A DNA stretch of 64,000 nt, from the NCBI RefSeq assembly GCF_900108875.1, contig NZ_FNYJ01000002.1, positions 531,383-595,382 on the forward strand, in the 5' to 3' direction. Shown piece by piece: positions 9,280 through 17,559 of this stretch; positions within the stretch are counted from its first letter, which is position 1, and each line of letters starts with the position of its first letter. This DNA comes from Pseudomonas sp. NFR16. GTDB taxonomy: Bacteria; Pseudomonadota; Gammaproteobacteria; Pseudomonadales; Pseudomonadaceae. The notes under the pieces were generated by a model. The model was not told the origin of the DNA. It made no database searches and saw only the letters and a list, made by a program, of their open reading frames with translations. Position numbers and translations under genes: made by a program.

Positions 9280-9353
9280 GCGGGTATAGTTTAGTGGCAA
9301 AACGAAAGCTTCCCAAGCTTTAGTTGAGGGTTCGATTCCCTCTACCCGCTCCA
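9280..9353 (+). tRNA. tRNA-Gly (anticodon CCC)
   Basis: This 74-nt cloverleaf has the 7-bp acceptor stem GCGGGTA/TACCCGC, a D-arm with GTTTAGTGG, the anticodon stem AAAGC/GCTTT with loop TTCCCAA (anticodon CCC, reading GGG), and a T-arm with GGTTCGATTCC. The 3' CCA is encoded. The closely matching glycine tRNA acceptor end supports glycine identity. It stands alone, with no neighbouring tRNA. Confidence 0.97.
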
Positions 9354-9539
9354 CCTTTCCTCCTCGTTTCCATCCTCTGGCTCTTCCCCTCACTGGCATT
9401 CCTGGCTGACCCCGACGCCGGTATTACTTCTCGATTCTGGAAGCCCTCTTGCAGTCAGTTGCACACTGCAGTCACGCAATTTCAACGCTGATCAGAATGT
9501 CCTGACAGCTGACTTTGCGGCATGAAGATGAAATCATCA

Positions 9540-9580
9540 GCGCATCTTGGGAAACCGATATGCAGTTTCCCAAAGTGCGC
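9540..9580. terminator. Hairpin downstream of the MFS exporter
   Basis: GCGCA-TC-TTGGGAAAC pairs with GTTTCCCAA-AG-TGCGC around a 9-nt loop: 14 of 16 arm positions pair. It lies 35 nt past the stop of the minus-strand MFS gene. It lacks a T-tract, so it may act as a processing or stability structure rather than a classical terminator. The rest of 9354-9614 shows nothing recognisable. Confidence 0.5.
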
Positions 9581-9614
9581 GCAAACATCTTCCAAAATGG
9601 TCATCCAACCACTG

Positions 9615-10802
9615 TCATTCGCCGCCCTTCATTCGTCGGGCGATGAGATAGATCGCCAACCCTGCCAGTGCAGTGGCAGCGCCCACATATCCCGTGCTCG
9701 TCCAGCCAAATCCCGCCGTTATCGCCATTCCACCCAACCATGGCCCCAGGGCATTGGCGAGGTTGAACGCGGCATGATTTGAAGCCGCCGCCAGACTGGG
9801 CGCTTCATGGGCGATATCCATCAAGCGAATCTGCAAGGGTGCCGCCATAGCAATCATGGTTCCGACGAGACCGATGCCGAGCATCACTCCCCAGACCGAC
9901 TGGGCCGCCCACGGGAAGAAGGTCAACACCGCAATCGACCACAGCAGAACGCATCCCACCGCGCGAAATTGCAGACGATCGAACAGTTTGCCGCCTGCGA
10001 TGTTGCCGATGATGCCGCCCAAACCGAAGGCTGCCAGACCAAACGGGATCAACGTCGGAGACGTCCGGGTTACTTCAAGCATCGTCGGGGCCAGATAGCT
10101 GAAAACCGAAAACATGCCTGAGAAACCGATGGCGGCAATGGACAGTGCCATCCAGACCTGAGGTTTCTTGAATGCCTGCAACTCTTTACGCGGATTGCTT
10201 CGGGCTTCGTCTCGACGATCAGGGACACAGAGCCATATCAACGCAATGGTGACGATTGCAATGACGCCCACGAGCGCAAACGCAGAGCGCCAGCCGAAGA
10301 ACTGCCCCAGAGTCGTCGCCAGAGGGTTTCCAAGCAGCATCGCCAACGTGAGCCCCATCATCACTCTCGCGACTGCACCGGCACGCTTGTTGGCTGGCAC
10401 CATGCTCGAAGCGACGACTGCAGCGATGCCGAAGTAGGCGCCGTGGGGCAACCCGCTGATGAATCGAAATGCCACCAGGCTTCCGAAGGTGGCGGTAAAC
10501 GCCGTCGCTACGTTGCCCGCTGCATACAGCACCATCAATAAAATCAGCAAATGCTTGCGCAACATCTTCGCGCCGAGAATGGCCAGCAAGGGTGCCCCGA
10601 CCATCACCCCTAAAGCATAAGCACTGATCGCATGTCCGACCTGCGGCTCGCTTAGATGAAGGTTATTGGCGATGTCCGGCATCAGGCCCATGATCGCGAA
10701 TTCGCCGGTGCCGATGGCGAAACTGCCCACCGCCATCGCCGCTTCCATCTTGGCTGCGTTGTGGGCAGACAACACTGGGCCAGGTGTTTGCTGGATAGAC
10801 AT
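9615..10802 (-). CDS. MFS transporter, DHA1 family (YdhP/AraJ-like)
   Basis: A 395-residue inner-membrane protein with twelve predicted hydrophobic helices. Landmarks are GTGEFAIMGLMPDIA in helix 1, GLPHGAYFG in helix 4 (the AraJ/YdhP hallmark), the CVPDRRDEA central loop and SNHAAFNLANALGPWLGG in helix 11. Family members are drug or sugar/purine exporters; the substrate cannot be told from sequence. The gene is alone. The 358-base stretch upstream (10803-11160) holds only a long inverted repeat, and no divergent regulator sits beside it. Confidence 0.85.
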   Translation of the reverse strand: MSIQQTPGPVLSAHNAAKMEAAMAVGSFAIGTGEFAIMGLMPDIANNLHLSEPQVGHAISAYALGVMVGAPLLAILGAKMLRKHLLILLMVLYAAGNVATAFTATFGSLVAFRFISGLPHGAYFGIAAVVASSMVPANKRAGAVARVMMGLTLAMLLGNPLATTLGQFFGWRSAFALVGVIAIVTIALIWLCVPDRRDEARSNPRKELQAFKKPQVWMALSIAAIGFSGMFSVFSYLAPTMLEVTRTSPTLIPFGLAAFGLGGIIGNIAGGKLFDRLQFRAVGCVLLWSIAVLTFFPWAAQSVWGVMLGIGLVGTMIAMAAPLQIRLMDIAHEAPSLAAASNHAAFNLANALGPWLGGMAITAGFGWTSTGYVGAATALAGLAIYLIARRMKGGE

Positions 10803-11012
10803 TAGAAGTGCTCTTTAAAAGGAAAATCAGGAAAAGCGTCATTCACGTCGATGACTCGAGAACACCTTGAAACGCTCTCGTCGCACTGGAGCGATAAACC
10901 CATATTCGATGCGCGCGCATCGACGGCAGTCCGCGCAGTACGAATCAGTAAAAACAAGGTGTTTGAAACATGACCGACACAAGCGGCCGGTGAAGAGGAC
11001 GTCATAAAACCA

Positions 11013-11046
11013 CGCAACTTAAGGACGGACGTGTCCTAAGGTTGCG
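11013..11046. repeat. 34-bp inverted repeat
   Basis: CGCAACTTAAGGAC (11013-11026) and GTCCTAAGGTTGCG (11033-11046) are reverse complements at 12 of 14 positions, with a 6-nt centre. The element lies about 210 bp upstream of the MFS start and 115 bp beyond the end of the minus-strand membrane protein gene. On the minus strand the stem is followed by TGGTTTTATG, so it could be a weak terminator for that gene. The symmetry would also suit an operator. Confidence 0.45.
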
Positions 11047-11160
11047 TTGGTTGACGTTAACGCTTACGCAAAGCGCGGGTTCGCGCAATGTCTGTGACGA
11101 AATGTATCAAACCCGCATCCGCCACTTCAAGCGACAGGACCGCTGCCCGGACGCATCGCG

Positions 11161-11478
11161 CTATTCGGATGATCGGGTCAGCAGTATATAAAAGCACCTG
11201 TGTAACTCACCAAGCGCCAGGAAATACCAGAATTCCAGAAAGTACATGAGGTAGGACAGCCACGCGCCCCATCCTGATTCAGGCAAACTGCGGTGCAAGC
11301 AGATAACCACTACAGCACCCACTGACCAGACGACAAATGCCAATCCCCACGCCCGTCGACGACATTCGCTTTGTTCGATTTTTATCATGCTCGCAACATC
11401 TGGCTCGATTACTCCTTCGGCCTCACAGCACGAGAAACGTTCGCTCGGGCGCAACGCGACATTCCAGAAATCACCCAT
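11161..11478 (-). CDS. Small membrane protein, function unknown
   Basis: A 105-residue reading frame with two hydrophobic segments (GLAFVVWSVGAVVVICL and a second from WLSYLMYFLEFWYFLAL). I do not recognise the family. The first ATG (11478) lies immediately after the hemerythrin terminator, leaving no room for a promoter, so the internal ATG at 11388 (75 residues, MIKIEQ...) may be the true start. No clear SD supports either. The membrane-helix pattern argues for a real gene, but the evidence is modest. Confidence 0.45.
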   Translation of the reverse strand: MGDFWNVALRPSERFSCCEAEGVIEPDVASMIKIEQSECRRRAWGLAFVVWSVGAVVVICLHRSLPESGWGAWLSYLMYFLEFWYFLALGELHRCFYILLTRSSE

Positions 11479-11480
11479 AA

Positions 11481-11507
11481 AAAAACCCGGAACAGATCCG
11501 GGTTTTT
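11481..11507 (-). terminator. Rho-independent terminator of the hemerythrin gene
   Basis: ACCCGG-aacagat-CCGGGT stem with A-tract on the left and T-tract on the right, so it can work in both directions. It lies 17 nt past the hemerythrin stop. Confidence 0.85.
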
Positions 11508-11523
11508 AGCGTGCATCGCGGCG

Positions 11524-11997
11524 TTATGCGGCAAGGTCGGACATCAGCGACTTTTTATACTGGGCCTTCATGGCCTCCATCTGTGCGCCGAGCTCTTCGA
11601 GCTTGGCTTTGCCCAGCAGTTTTTTCGCCTGCGGGAACATCTCGGATTCTTCTTCCTCGATGTGATGCTCCAGCAACTCCTTGACCACTTTCACCCGGCC
11701 TGAAAATTCTGGCGTCGACGGGTCGGTCTGCTTGAGGTCTGGCAGTACGAGGGAGTCAACGGTGCGGTGCTCTTCCTTGGCTTCGTAGTACATGATGTCC
11801 TGCTCTTTGGCGCCGGCCTCCTTGAAGGCTGGATAAAGAAGCTCTTCTTCCAGCTTGGTATGAATGGTGATTTCCATCTCAAGCTTGTTGAGTAAATCAG
11901 TGCGTTTTTTCACACCACGTTCGGTGGATTCGCTCAGCTGCGACAGGATGCTCTTCACGCGTTCATGGTCGGCGGTGAGAAGGTCGATAGCGTTCAT
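11524..11997 (-). CDS. Hemerythrin (HHE) domain protein
   Basis: A 157-residue cytoplasmic four-helix protein of the hemerythrin HHE family, which binds a di-iron centre and can sense or carry oxygen or nitric oxide. Histidine/acidic ligand motifs are visible: LTADHERVK, IHTKLEEELLYP, KEEHRTVD and LLEHHIEEEESEMFP, the expected H-HxxxE-H-HxxxE spacing. The start at 11997 follows GAGGAAA with 5 nt spacing; a longer frame to 12093 lacks support. It appears monocistronic. The gap 11998-12259 upstream shows nothing I can name beyond AT-rich promoter-like DNA. Confidence 0.85.
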   Translation of the reverse strand: MNAIDLLTADHERVKSILSQLSESTERGVKKRTDLLNKLEMEITIHTKLEEELLYPAFKEAGAKEQDIMYYEAKEEHRTVDSLVLPDLKQTDPSTPEFSGRVKVVKELLEHHIEEEESEMFPQAKKLLGKAKLEELGAQMEAMKAQYKKSLMSDLAA

Positions 11998-12259
11998 GAT
12001 TATTTCCTCTGGCTTCACGAATGGTGGACCGATCTGACGTCGATCCTGCAAGTACCCTAAGTGGGTTGCATCGACCGTGCCGCCGGGCGCCAATCGTTTT
12101 TCTTCCGTAATTACAATGAGTTAAGTCGAGCGCGAGAGGCAGGGGATCGTGCACCTTGCATGAATCTGCGCAAACGGGTGTTGCATATGAAGGGACCACG
12201 ACAGGTCAGCCCGGGAGTGACAGGCGCGAGACCATGACCCGCCAAAAAACCTGTCCATA

Positions 12260-12286
12260 CAAAAAGCCCCGGTTTCCCGGGGCTCT
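12260..12286 (-). terminator. Rho-independent terminator
   Basis: AGCCCCGG-ttt-CCGGGGCT stem followed on the minus strand by TTTTTG, just after the stop of the 74-residue gene. Confidence 0.85.
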
Positions 12287-12292
12287 GGTCGA

Positions 12293-12517
12293 TCAGTGCT
12301 TGGCTCGTGGCTTTTCAGCTTCATCTGACGCATCCGCAGCGCGGTACGCCGTTCGCTCCTGGTAAGCAGGCAACGATGCCGCGAAGGCCATCGCCTCCTC
12401 GCGGGTGCTGAACGAACCTAATCGATCATGGTGGGTGCAGACCCGCCATGGGCCGTTGTTGACGTTGATGACGTCGTAACCGTTGAAGTGCGTTTTACTG
12501 AGCATCGCGTTGTGCAT
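12293..12517 (-). CDS. Small conserved-type protein, DUF2188-like
   Basis: A 74-residue soluble protein. The segment GPWRVCTHHDRLGSFSTREEAMAFA recalls the short DUF2188 fold (tryptophan-valine strand, then S-F-x-T-x-x-E-A helix), but this is a loose match. A good SD (GGGAGG, 5 nt before ATG) and a strong terminator directly after the stop support a real single-gene unit. Function unknown. Confidence 0.65.
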   Translation of the reverse strand: MHNAMLSKTHFNGYDVINVNNGPWRVCTHHDRLGSFSTREEAMAFAASLPAYQERTAYRAADASDEAEKPRAKH

Positions 12518-12607
12518 GGTGACCTCCCTCTCGTTTTGAGAGTGTTATTGGAAGCAAAACCTTACGCCGGAGCATTCTTCTACAGACAACCGCCAGACAA
12601 ATGGCCT

Positions 12608-12835
12608 TCAAGGCTTGAGGGGGATTTCCTCGTCTCTCTCCGACAGACTCTTACCGTCGTCCGGGTGTTTCCAGGTCTGCGGTGGGGCTGTTTCGGACTG
12701 TTGCTCATTGGCGTGTTCTATCCGCTCGAACTCTTGGGCCTGCTGGCGGGTCGCATCCTTGCGCGAGTTTTCCATGGGGCTTGGGTGCGGACCGGGACTC
12801 TGTGCCGCTGTGCTATTCACTGGATCGGTTTTCAT
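12608..12835 (-). CDS. Small hydrophilic, probably disordered protein
   Basis: A 75-residue protein rich in charged residues, proline and glutamine, with no hydrophobic segment and no recognised domain. The ATG at 12835 has GAGG about 6 nt upstream; a GTG two codons earlier is possible. It shares its direction with the preceding gene but has its own spacing. Nothing in it indicates a function. Confidence 0.45.
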   Translation of the reverse strand: MKTDPVNSTAAQSPGPHPSPMENSRKDATRQQAQEFERIEHANEQQSETAPPQTWKHPDDGKSLSERDEEIPLKP

Positions 12836-13020
12836 GCTCACCTCGCAGCGAACCGGATTCGGGGTTCAAAGCTTAGAAGCACGTCCGATGTGTGGGTTCG
12901 AAATATCTGCCGGGCGGCAACCCGTCCCCCGCAGCGTTGACAACGCGGACCTGGGTTTCTATAAGTCCACTCCGTTCTGGCGCCCAGTCAGTACTGCTCA
13001 CCTGAAAGCGAAGCGAGAAG

Positions 13021-14052
13021 ATGGAATTCACGGATTTTGATGCCGAACTGGCCGACTGGAACACGCTGCAGACCACGCATCCCTGCTCGGGGCTGTTGAT
13101 GGGCAATGGCGCCAGTCTGGCCGTGTGGAAGAACTTTGCCTACGATTCGCTCTTCGAACTGGCACAGACCACGCGCAACAAGCCGCTGAGCCCGACCGAA
13201 CTGGCGTTGTTCAAATCCATGGAGACCGAAAATTTCGAGCCCGTCCTGAGCGGCTTGAAGATCGCCATGCGGGTGAACGCGGCGCTGACGATCAGCTCGT
13301 CCTCTCCGCGCAATCGCTATTTCGCCATCAAGGAAGCGCTGATCCACGGTATTCGTTCGGCGCACATTCCGTGGCGACTCATGGAAACCAGCACGATTGC
13401 CCACCTCAGCGCGGCGCTGAGCCAATACGCGACCGTTTACTCGACCAACTACGACCTGCTCGCCTATTGGGCGGTGATGCACGGGGCGCAGCCATTCGAC
13501 GACCTGTTCGAAGAAGACGCGGTCTTCAATCTTCATCGCACCCACAGCCATGCCACACGCATTCTCTATCTGCACGGCGGCATGCACCTGGTGAAGAACT
13601 TCGACGGCACGGCGCGCAAATTGATGTCTTCGGAAAGCACTCTGCTCGGCAGTTTCGCGGTGAACGCCTTGGACGACGTGCCACTGTTCGTCTGCGAAGG
13701 ACGCAGCGACGACAAGATGAAGATCATCCGCAGCTCCGATTACCTGTCGTTCTGTCACGCGCAACTGGCGCAACATGACGGCGCGCTGTGCATCTTCGGT
13801 CACTCATTGGGCAAGCAGGATCGACACATCCTGCAGGCAATCCTGCAAGCCCGACCGAAGACTGTCGCGATTTCCGTGCTGCCACGCAGCGAAGCGTTCA
13901 TTCAGCACCAGAAGCGCCATTACAGCGCACTGTTCGCGGGCCAGCACATTGAGCTGCAGTTTTTCAATGCAAAGACCCATCCGCTCGGCCAGCCGCATTT
14001 GAGTGTGTCCACAGGACGACTCAAGGAAACGCTGGAACAGAAGAAGGCGTGA
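13021..14052 (+). CDS. DUF4917 protein with SIR2-like fold
   Basis: A 343-residue protein of the DUF4917 family, related to the SIR2/DHS-like NAD-binding superfamily. Visible landmarks are GNGAS at 28-32 (nucleotide-binding turn), YSTNYDLL near 140, the LHGG motif near 184 that holds the catalytic-type histidine, and FGHSLGKQDRHI near 260. In established SIR2-like effectors these motifs support NAD+ hydrolysis, but whether this family is catalytic is unknown to me. The gene stands alone between unrelated small genes. No partner defence gene is visible. A hairpin follows the stop. Confidence 0.75.
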   Translation: MEFTDFDAELADWNTLQTTHPCSGLLMGNGASLAVWKNFAYDSLFELAQTTRNKPLSPTELALFKSMETENFEPVLSGLKIAMRVNAALTISSSSPRNRYFAIKEALIHGIRSAHIPWRLMETSTIAHLSAALSQYATVYSTNYDLLAYWAVMHGAQPFDDLFEEDAVFNLHRTHSHATRILYLHGGMHLVKNFDGTARKLMSSESTLLGSFAVNALDDVPLFVCEGRSDDKMKIIRSSDYLSFCHAQLAQHDGALCIFGHSLGKQDRHILQAILQARPKTVAISVLPRSEAFIQHQKRHYSALFAGQHIELQFFNAKTHPLGQPHLSVSTGRLKETLEQKKA

Positions 14053-14096
14053 GTCTGCGGGACATGCAAGCCGGTTCTGCCAGGACCGGATGAGGA

Positions 14097-14118
14097 AGAG
14101 CCGCCCGAAGACGGCTCT
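14097..14118. terminator. Hairpin between convergent genes
   Basis: AGAGCCG (14097-14103) pairs perfectly with CGGCTCT (14112-14118) across an 8-nt loop. It lies between the DUF4917 gene and the convergent small gene. No T-tract is present on either strand, so terminator activity is uncertain. Confidence 0.4.
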
Positions 14119-14163
14119 GTTGAGGATGAAGCCGGATGCTTCTGAACTTCCCAACCCTGACGC

Positions 14164-14394
14164 TTATTCGTTACCGTCCGACAGCGCGCCGACCACAACG
14201 GCCTCGCCTGGTGATTTTTTATTGACGCTTTGAGCAATCGATTCCGTTGACAGGCGCACGCTGTTCAGCGCCGCCAGGCGGTCGCTGCTGGTCGATCTGA
14301 CAACGCTGGATGACCATTGAGCCGCTACGGTCGCCATCCATGCGAACAGGAACACCACGACACCTTGCAACGCCCACTTTCCGATGACCGACAC
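14164..14394 (-). CDS. Small membrane-anchored protein, GTG start
   Basis: A 76-residue protein with one N-terminal helix (about 6-27, WALQGVVVFLFAWMATVAA) and a polar tail, likely anchored in the inner membrane and exposed to the periplasm. I place the start at GTG 14394 because TAGGAG lies 7 nt upstream. A longer open frame to 14460 would begin in poor context. I do not recognise the family. It is divergent from the DMT transporter gene, and a palindrome lies between them. Confidence 0.6.
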   Translation of the reverse strand: MSVIGKWALQGVVVFLFAWMATVAAQWSSSVVRSTSSDRLAALNSVRLSTESIAQSVNKKSPGEAVVVGALSDGNE

Positions 14395-14483
14395 GATTGT
14401 TCTCCTAGCTGAATTCGATGGCACCCATTTGACCTTCAAACGGTTGCAGCAAGATTGCATTCAAGTTTTGCACCAAGATCCGG

Positions 14484-14501
14484 GCTGCAAATGGTTGCAG
14501 C
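14484..14501. promoter_or_regulatory. Palindromic operator candidate GCTGCAA-n4-TTGCAGC
   Basis: Perfect 7-bp arms with a 4-nt spacer sit in the 261-bp divergent gap between the small membrane protein and the DMT transporter. A second copy of GGTTGCAGC occurs at 14442-14450 as a direct repeat of 14493-14501. The doubled motif suggests binding by a dimeric regulator, possibly of MocR or LacI type. The regulator is not in this window. Confidence 0.45.
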
Positions 14502-14655
14502 TGAAAAATCCTCGATTACGGCGCTTCCCTCATTAACGGCAAGTGTACGGATGAATCTGTCGCCAGCTGTTAAGGGGCTTTCGCGACGATCTATGGCTGA
14601 ATGAATGCCTTCTCCCACCCCGGCTCTTACTCATAAAAAGAAAGGCACGCTTACC

Positions 14656-15555
14656 ATGTCCTCTCGTGAAAACACTGGAATGATCCTCGGCCTGATCGGC
14701 GTTGTGATCTTCAGCCTGACCCTGCCCATGACCCGTATCGTCGTTCAGGAAATTCACCCGCTGCTTAACGGTCTGGGCCGCGCGTTGTTCGCCGCGATCC
14801 CGGCGGCAGCGCTGCTGCTATGGCGCCGGGAAAAATGGCCGACGCGTGCGCAATTGAAGGCGCTGATGGTCGTGGCGCTGGGCGTGATCATCGGGTTTCC
14901 GGTGTTGTCCGCCTGGGCAATGAAAACCCTGCCGGCGTCGCACGGCGCGCTGGTCAATGGTCTGCAGCCCTTGCTCGTTGCGATCTACGCGGCCTGGCTG
15001 TCGCATGAACGTCCGTCGAAAGCCTTCTGGATGTGCGCGGCGATGGGCAGCGTGCTGGTGCTCGGTTACTCGTTGATCAGCGGCGCGGGCAATCTACAGG
15101 CGGGCGATCTGTTGATGGTCGGCGCAGTGGCGATCGGCGGCCTGGGCTACGCCGAGGGCGGGCGACTGGCCAAACAGATGGGTGGCTGGCAGGTGATCTG
15201 CTGGGCGCTGGTGATCTCGATTCCGGTGCTGATCATTCCGGTCGGCTATCTTGCCGCGCGGCATGAAGGACCGATCTCGGCAGGCACATGGTGGGCATTC
15301 GGCTACGTGTCGCTGTTCTCGCAGTTCATCGGCTTTTTTGCCTGGTATGCCGGCCTTGCCATGGGCGGCATTGCGCGCGTGAGTCAGATCCAGCTGATCC
15401 AGTTGTTCTTCACGATGGCGTTCTCGGCGCTGTTCTTTGGCGAGCACATTGACCCGATCACCTGGATCTTCGCAGCGGGCGTCGTGGTCACCCTGGCCAT
15501 CGGGCGCAAGACCGCCGTCATCGCGCCCAAACCAGTGACCTCGGCGAGGATCTAG
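14656..15555 (+). CDS. DMT-superfamily (EamA) transporter
   Basis: A 299-residue inner-membrane protein with about ten hydrophobic helices arranged as two EamA repeats. Typical features are PMTRIVVQEIHPLLNGLGRALFAA in the first repeat and SQFIGFFAWYAGLAMGGIARVSQIQLIQ in the second. Such proteins export amino acids or metabolites; the substrate is unknown. The ATG at 14656 gives a family-typical N-terminus, while the in-frame ATG at 14605 adds 17 charged residues. Its stop codon interlocks with that of the convergent methyltransferase gene (CTAG). Confidence 0.85.
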   Translation: MSSRENTGMILGLIGVVIFSLTLPMTRIVVQEIHPLLNGLGRALFAAIPAAALLLWRREKWPTRAQLKALMVVALGVIIGFPVLSAWAMKTLPASHGALVNGLQPLLVAIYAAWLSHERPSKAFWMCAAMGSVLVLGYSLISGAGNLQAGDLLMVGAVAIGGLGYAEGGRLAKQMGGWQVICWALVISIPVLIIPVGYLAARHEGPISAGTWWAFGYVSLFSQFIGFFAWYAGLAMGGIARVSQIQLIQLFFTMAFSALFFGEHIDPITWIFAAGVVVTLAIGRKTAVIAPKPVTSARI

Positions 15556-16769
15556 CCGAGCAGGCCGTCCGCCTGGAGCAAGCTCTCCAGGCATTGCTCC
15601 TGAATGCCGTAGAAGGTTTTCAGCTCCTGAATCTTCGCCAGCAGCTGCGCGGGATCGGCCGGAGTCGCGCGCTTCACCGCCAGAATCATCTTGTTCTTGT
15701 TGGTGTGCTCCAGCGAGATGAATTCGAACACTTTGGTCTCGTAACCGCACGCTTCCAGCAACAGCGCACGCAACGCATCGGTGACCATCTCGGCTTGCTG
15801 GCCCATGTGCAGTCCGTATTGCAGCATCGGCTTGAGCAGCGTGGGGCTCTGGATCTGCAAGCGGATCTGCTTGTGGCAGCAAGGCGAGCACATGATGATC
15901 GAGGCGCCGGAGCGAATGCCGGTGTGAATCGCATAATCGGTGGCGATGTCGCAGGCGTGAAGCGCGATCATCACGTCCAGCTCGCTCGGCGCCACAGTGC
16001 GCACATCGCCACATTTGAACACCAGCCCCGGATGATCCAGCCGCGCCGCCGCGTCGTTGCACAGCGTAACCATGTCCTCGCGCAATTCCACGCCAGTCAC
16101 GTTGCCTTGCGCCTGCAGCGTGTTGCTCAGGTAATCATGGATGGCGAACGTCAGGTAGCCCTTGCCCGAACCGAAATCGGCGACCGTCACCGGTTGGTCG
16201 AGCCGAATGGGCGACGTTGCCAGCGCGTGGGAAAACACCTCGATGAACTTGTTGATCTGCTTCCACTTGCGCGACATCGCGGGAATCAGCTCGTGCTGCT
16301 TGTTGGTGACACCAAGATCCACCAGAAACGGCCGGCTGAGCTCCAGATAACGCTTCTTCTCGCGATCGTGTTCTGCCGCAGGCGCCTGGCGCTGTTGCCC
16401 GGACTTGTTGCGGAACAGCGTGCTCTTGCCCTTCTTGCTGAACTCCAGCTGCACTTCATCGGTGAGCGAAAGCAAGTGCGCATTCTTGAACGCATCGGGA
16501 ATCAACGTGGCGATCAGCGCCTGAGCATCGGTCAGCGGATGATTCTTGGTGATGTCCCGGGTTTTGTAGCGGTAGACGAATGACAGGCAAGCCTGATCCT
16601 TCACCGTGACCGGTTTGATGATGATCCGCTGCAGGTCCACTTCATTCCCGACATACTTGGCCAGTACCAGCTTGATCAGCGAGTTTTGCGTCAGGCAGGT
16701 CTCCAGCAGGCTGAGGAACTGAGCGCGGTGATCGGGCGCTGAAGCGACGGCGGAAGCTGTTGCGGACAT
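15552..16769 (-). CDS. SAM-dependent methyltransferase (Methyltransf_32 type)
   Basis: A 405-residue protein with an N-terminal helical region and a C-terminal class I methyltransferase domain. The SAM motif VADFGSGKGYLTFAIHDYL is followed by GVELRED (acidic loop) and DVMIALHACDIATD. The CSPCCHKQ segment with paired cysteines is characteristic of the GSTCD-like methyltransferase_32 group. The substrate is unknown. RNA is a reasonable guess for the family, but this is inference. The stop overlaps the DMT stop by 4 bp. Confidence 0.82.
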   Translation of the reverse strand: MSATASAVASAPDHRAQFLSLLETCLTQNSLIKLVLAKYVGNEVDLQRIIIKPVTVKDQACLSFVYRYKTRDITKNHPLTDAQALIATLIPDAFKNAHLLSLTDEVQLEFSKKGKSTLFRNKSGQQRQAPAAEHDREKKRYLELSRPFLVDLGVTNKQHELIPAMSRKWKQINKFIEVFSHALATSPIRLDQPVTVADFGSGKGYLTFAIHDYLSNTLQAQGNVTGVELREDMVTLCNDAAARLDHPGLVFKCGDVRTVAPSELDVMIALHACDIATDYAIHTGIRSGASIIMCSPCCHKQIRLQIQSPTLLKPMLQYGLHMGQQAEMVTDALRALLLEACGYETKVFEFISLEHTNKNKMILAVKRATPADPAQLLAKIQELKTFYGIQEQCLESLLQADGLLG

Positions 16770-16915
16770 CGGATGAAGCCTCGGGAGCGAAAATGCGAGG
16801 CCGGTATTTTAGGCGTGTCCGACGATTGTGGTGGATTTAATTGCCGACCGGTCTGCAGACCGGACCGGATCGACTGGCCCCCGTCCAGGCAACCACGCGC
16901 GCGCCTGCTCGCCGG

Positions 16916-17533
16916 TTAGTGGAGCACCACCAGACGATTGGGCAATTCATTGCGCGCATCGGTGACCGGCACACTTTCGCTCAGCACCTCGCCGCAGGAG
17001 CGGATGCATCTCAGAAACCCTTCCAGAATCCGCCCTTCTCTGACCTGCCCGGTGAAGGTGTCGACCATCGACCGCCAGACCTGATCGTCCACCCGCCGCG
17101 CGATGCCATCGTCGACGATGATCTCGACATAGCGCTCCGCTTCGCTGACGAATATCAGCACGCCGGTGCCGTTGACCGTCGCGTGCAGGTTCTGCTCGAG
17201 AAACTGACGCCGGGCCAGACTCCCCGCTCGCCAGTGCCGCACGGCGGCGGGCACCAGCCGCGTGGTGATGGCCGGCAGGCGGCAGAAGAACGCGACCGCG
17301 ATAAAGGTCGCCACTTGCGTCACCAGCAGTTCGTTGGCGTTGAGCCAGCCGGGATAGAAATTGATCAGACCGGGCAACAGCATTCCGATGAACCCGGCCC
17401 AGATCAGCGGCACATAGGTGTAATCGTCGGCGCTGGCCGCCAGCACGGTCACAAGCTCCGCGTCGGTGACGCGTTCGACCGCTTCGATGGCCTCGGCCAC
17501 CTGTCGCTGTTCGTCTTCATTGAGTAACGCCAT
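16916..17533 (-). CDS. TPM-domain membrane protein
   Basis: A 205-residue TPM-domain protein with two central membrane helices (YVPLIWAGFIGMLLPGL and LLVTQVATFIAVAFFC) and a C-terminal TPM segment (VLIFVSEAERYVEIIVDDGIARRV). It is the last gene of a lemA-TPM-TPM set transcribed on the minus strand. The TPM family (YgcG/Psb32) has been linked to membrane-protein quality control, but its exact role is not settled. ATG 17533 has AAGGA 8 nt upstream; the ATG three codons earlier is too close to that SD. Confidence 0.8.
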   Translation of the reverse strand: MALLNEDEQRQVAEAIEAVERVTDAELVTVLAASADDYTYVPLIWAGFIGMLLPGLINFYPGWLNANELLVTQVATFIAVAFFCRLPAITTRLVPAAVRHWRAGSLARRQFLEQNLHATVNGTGVLIFVSEAERYVEIIVDDGIARRVDDQVWRSMVDTFTGQVREGRILEGFLRCIRSCGEVLSESVPVTDARNELPNRLVVLH

Positions 17534-17559
17534 GCCACGCATCCTTATTGAGCTATCGA

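Noticed and set aside
10802..11017. 71-residue minus-strand frame upstream of the MFS exporter
   Set aside because: It overlaps the exporter's promoter region and shows no SD or recognisable protein features.
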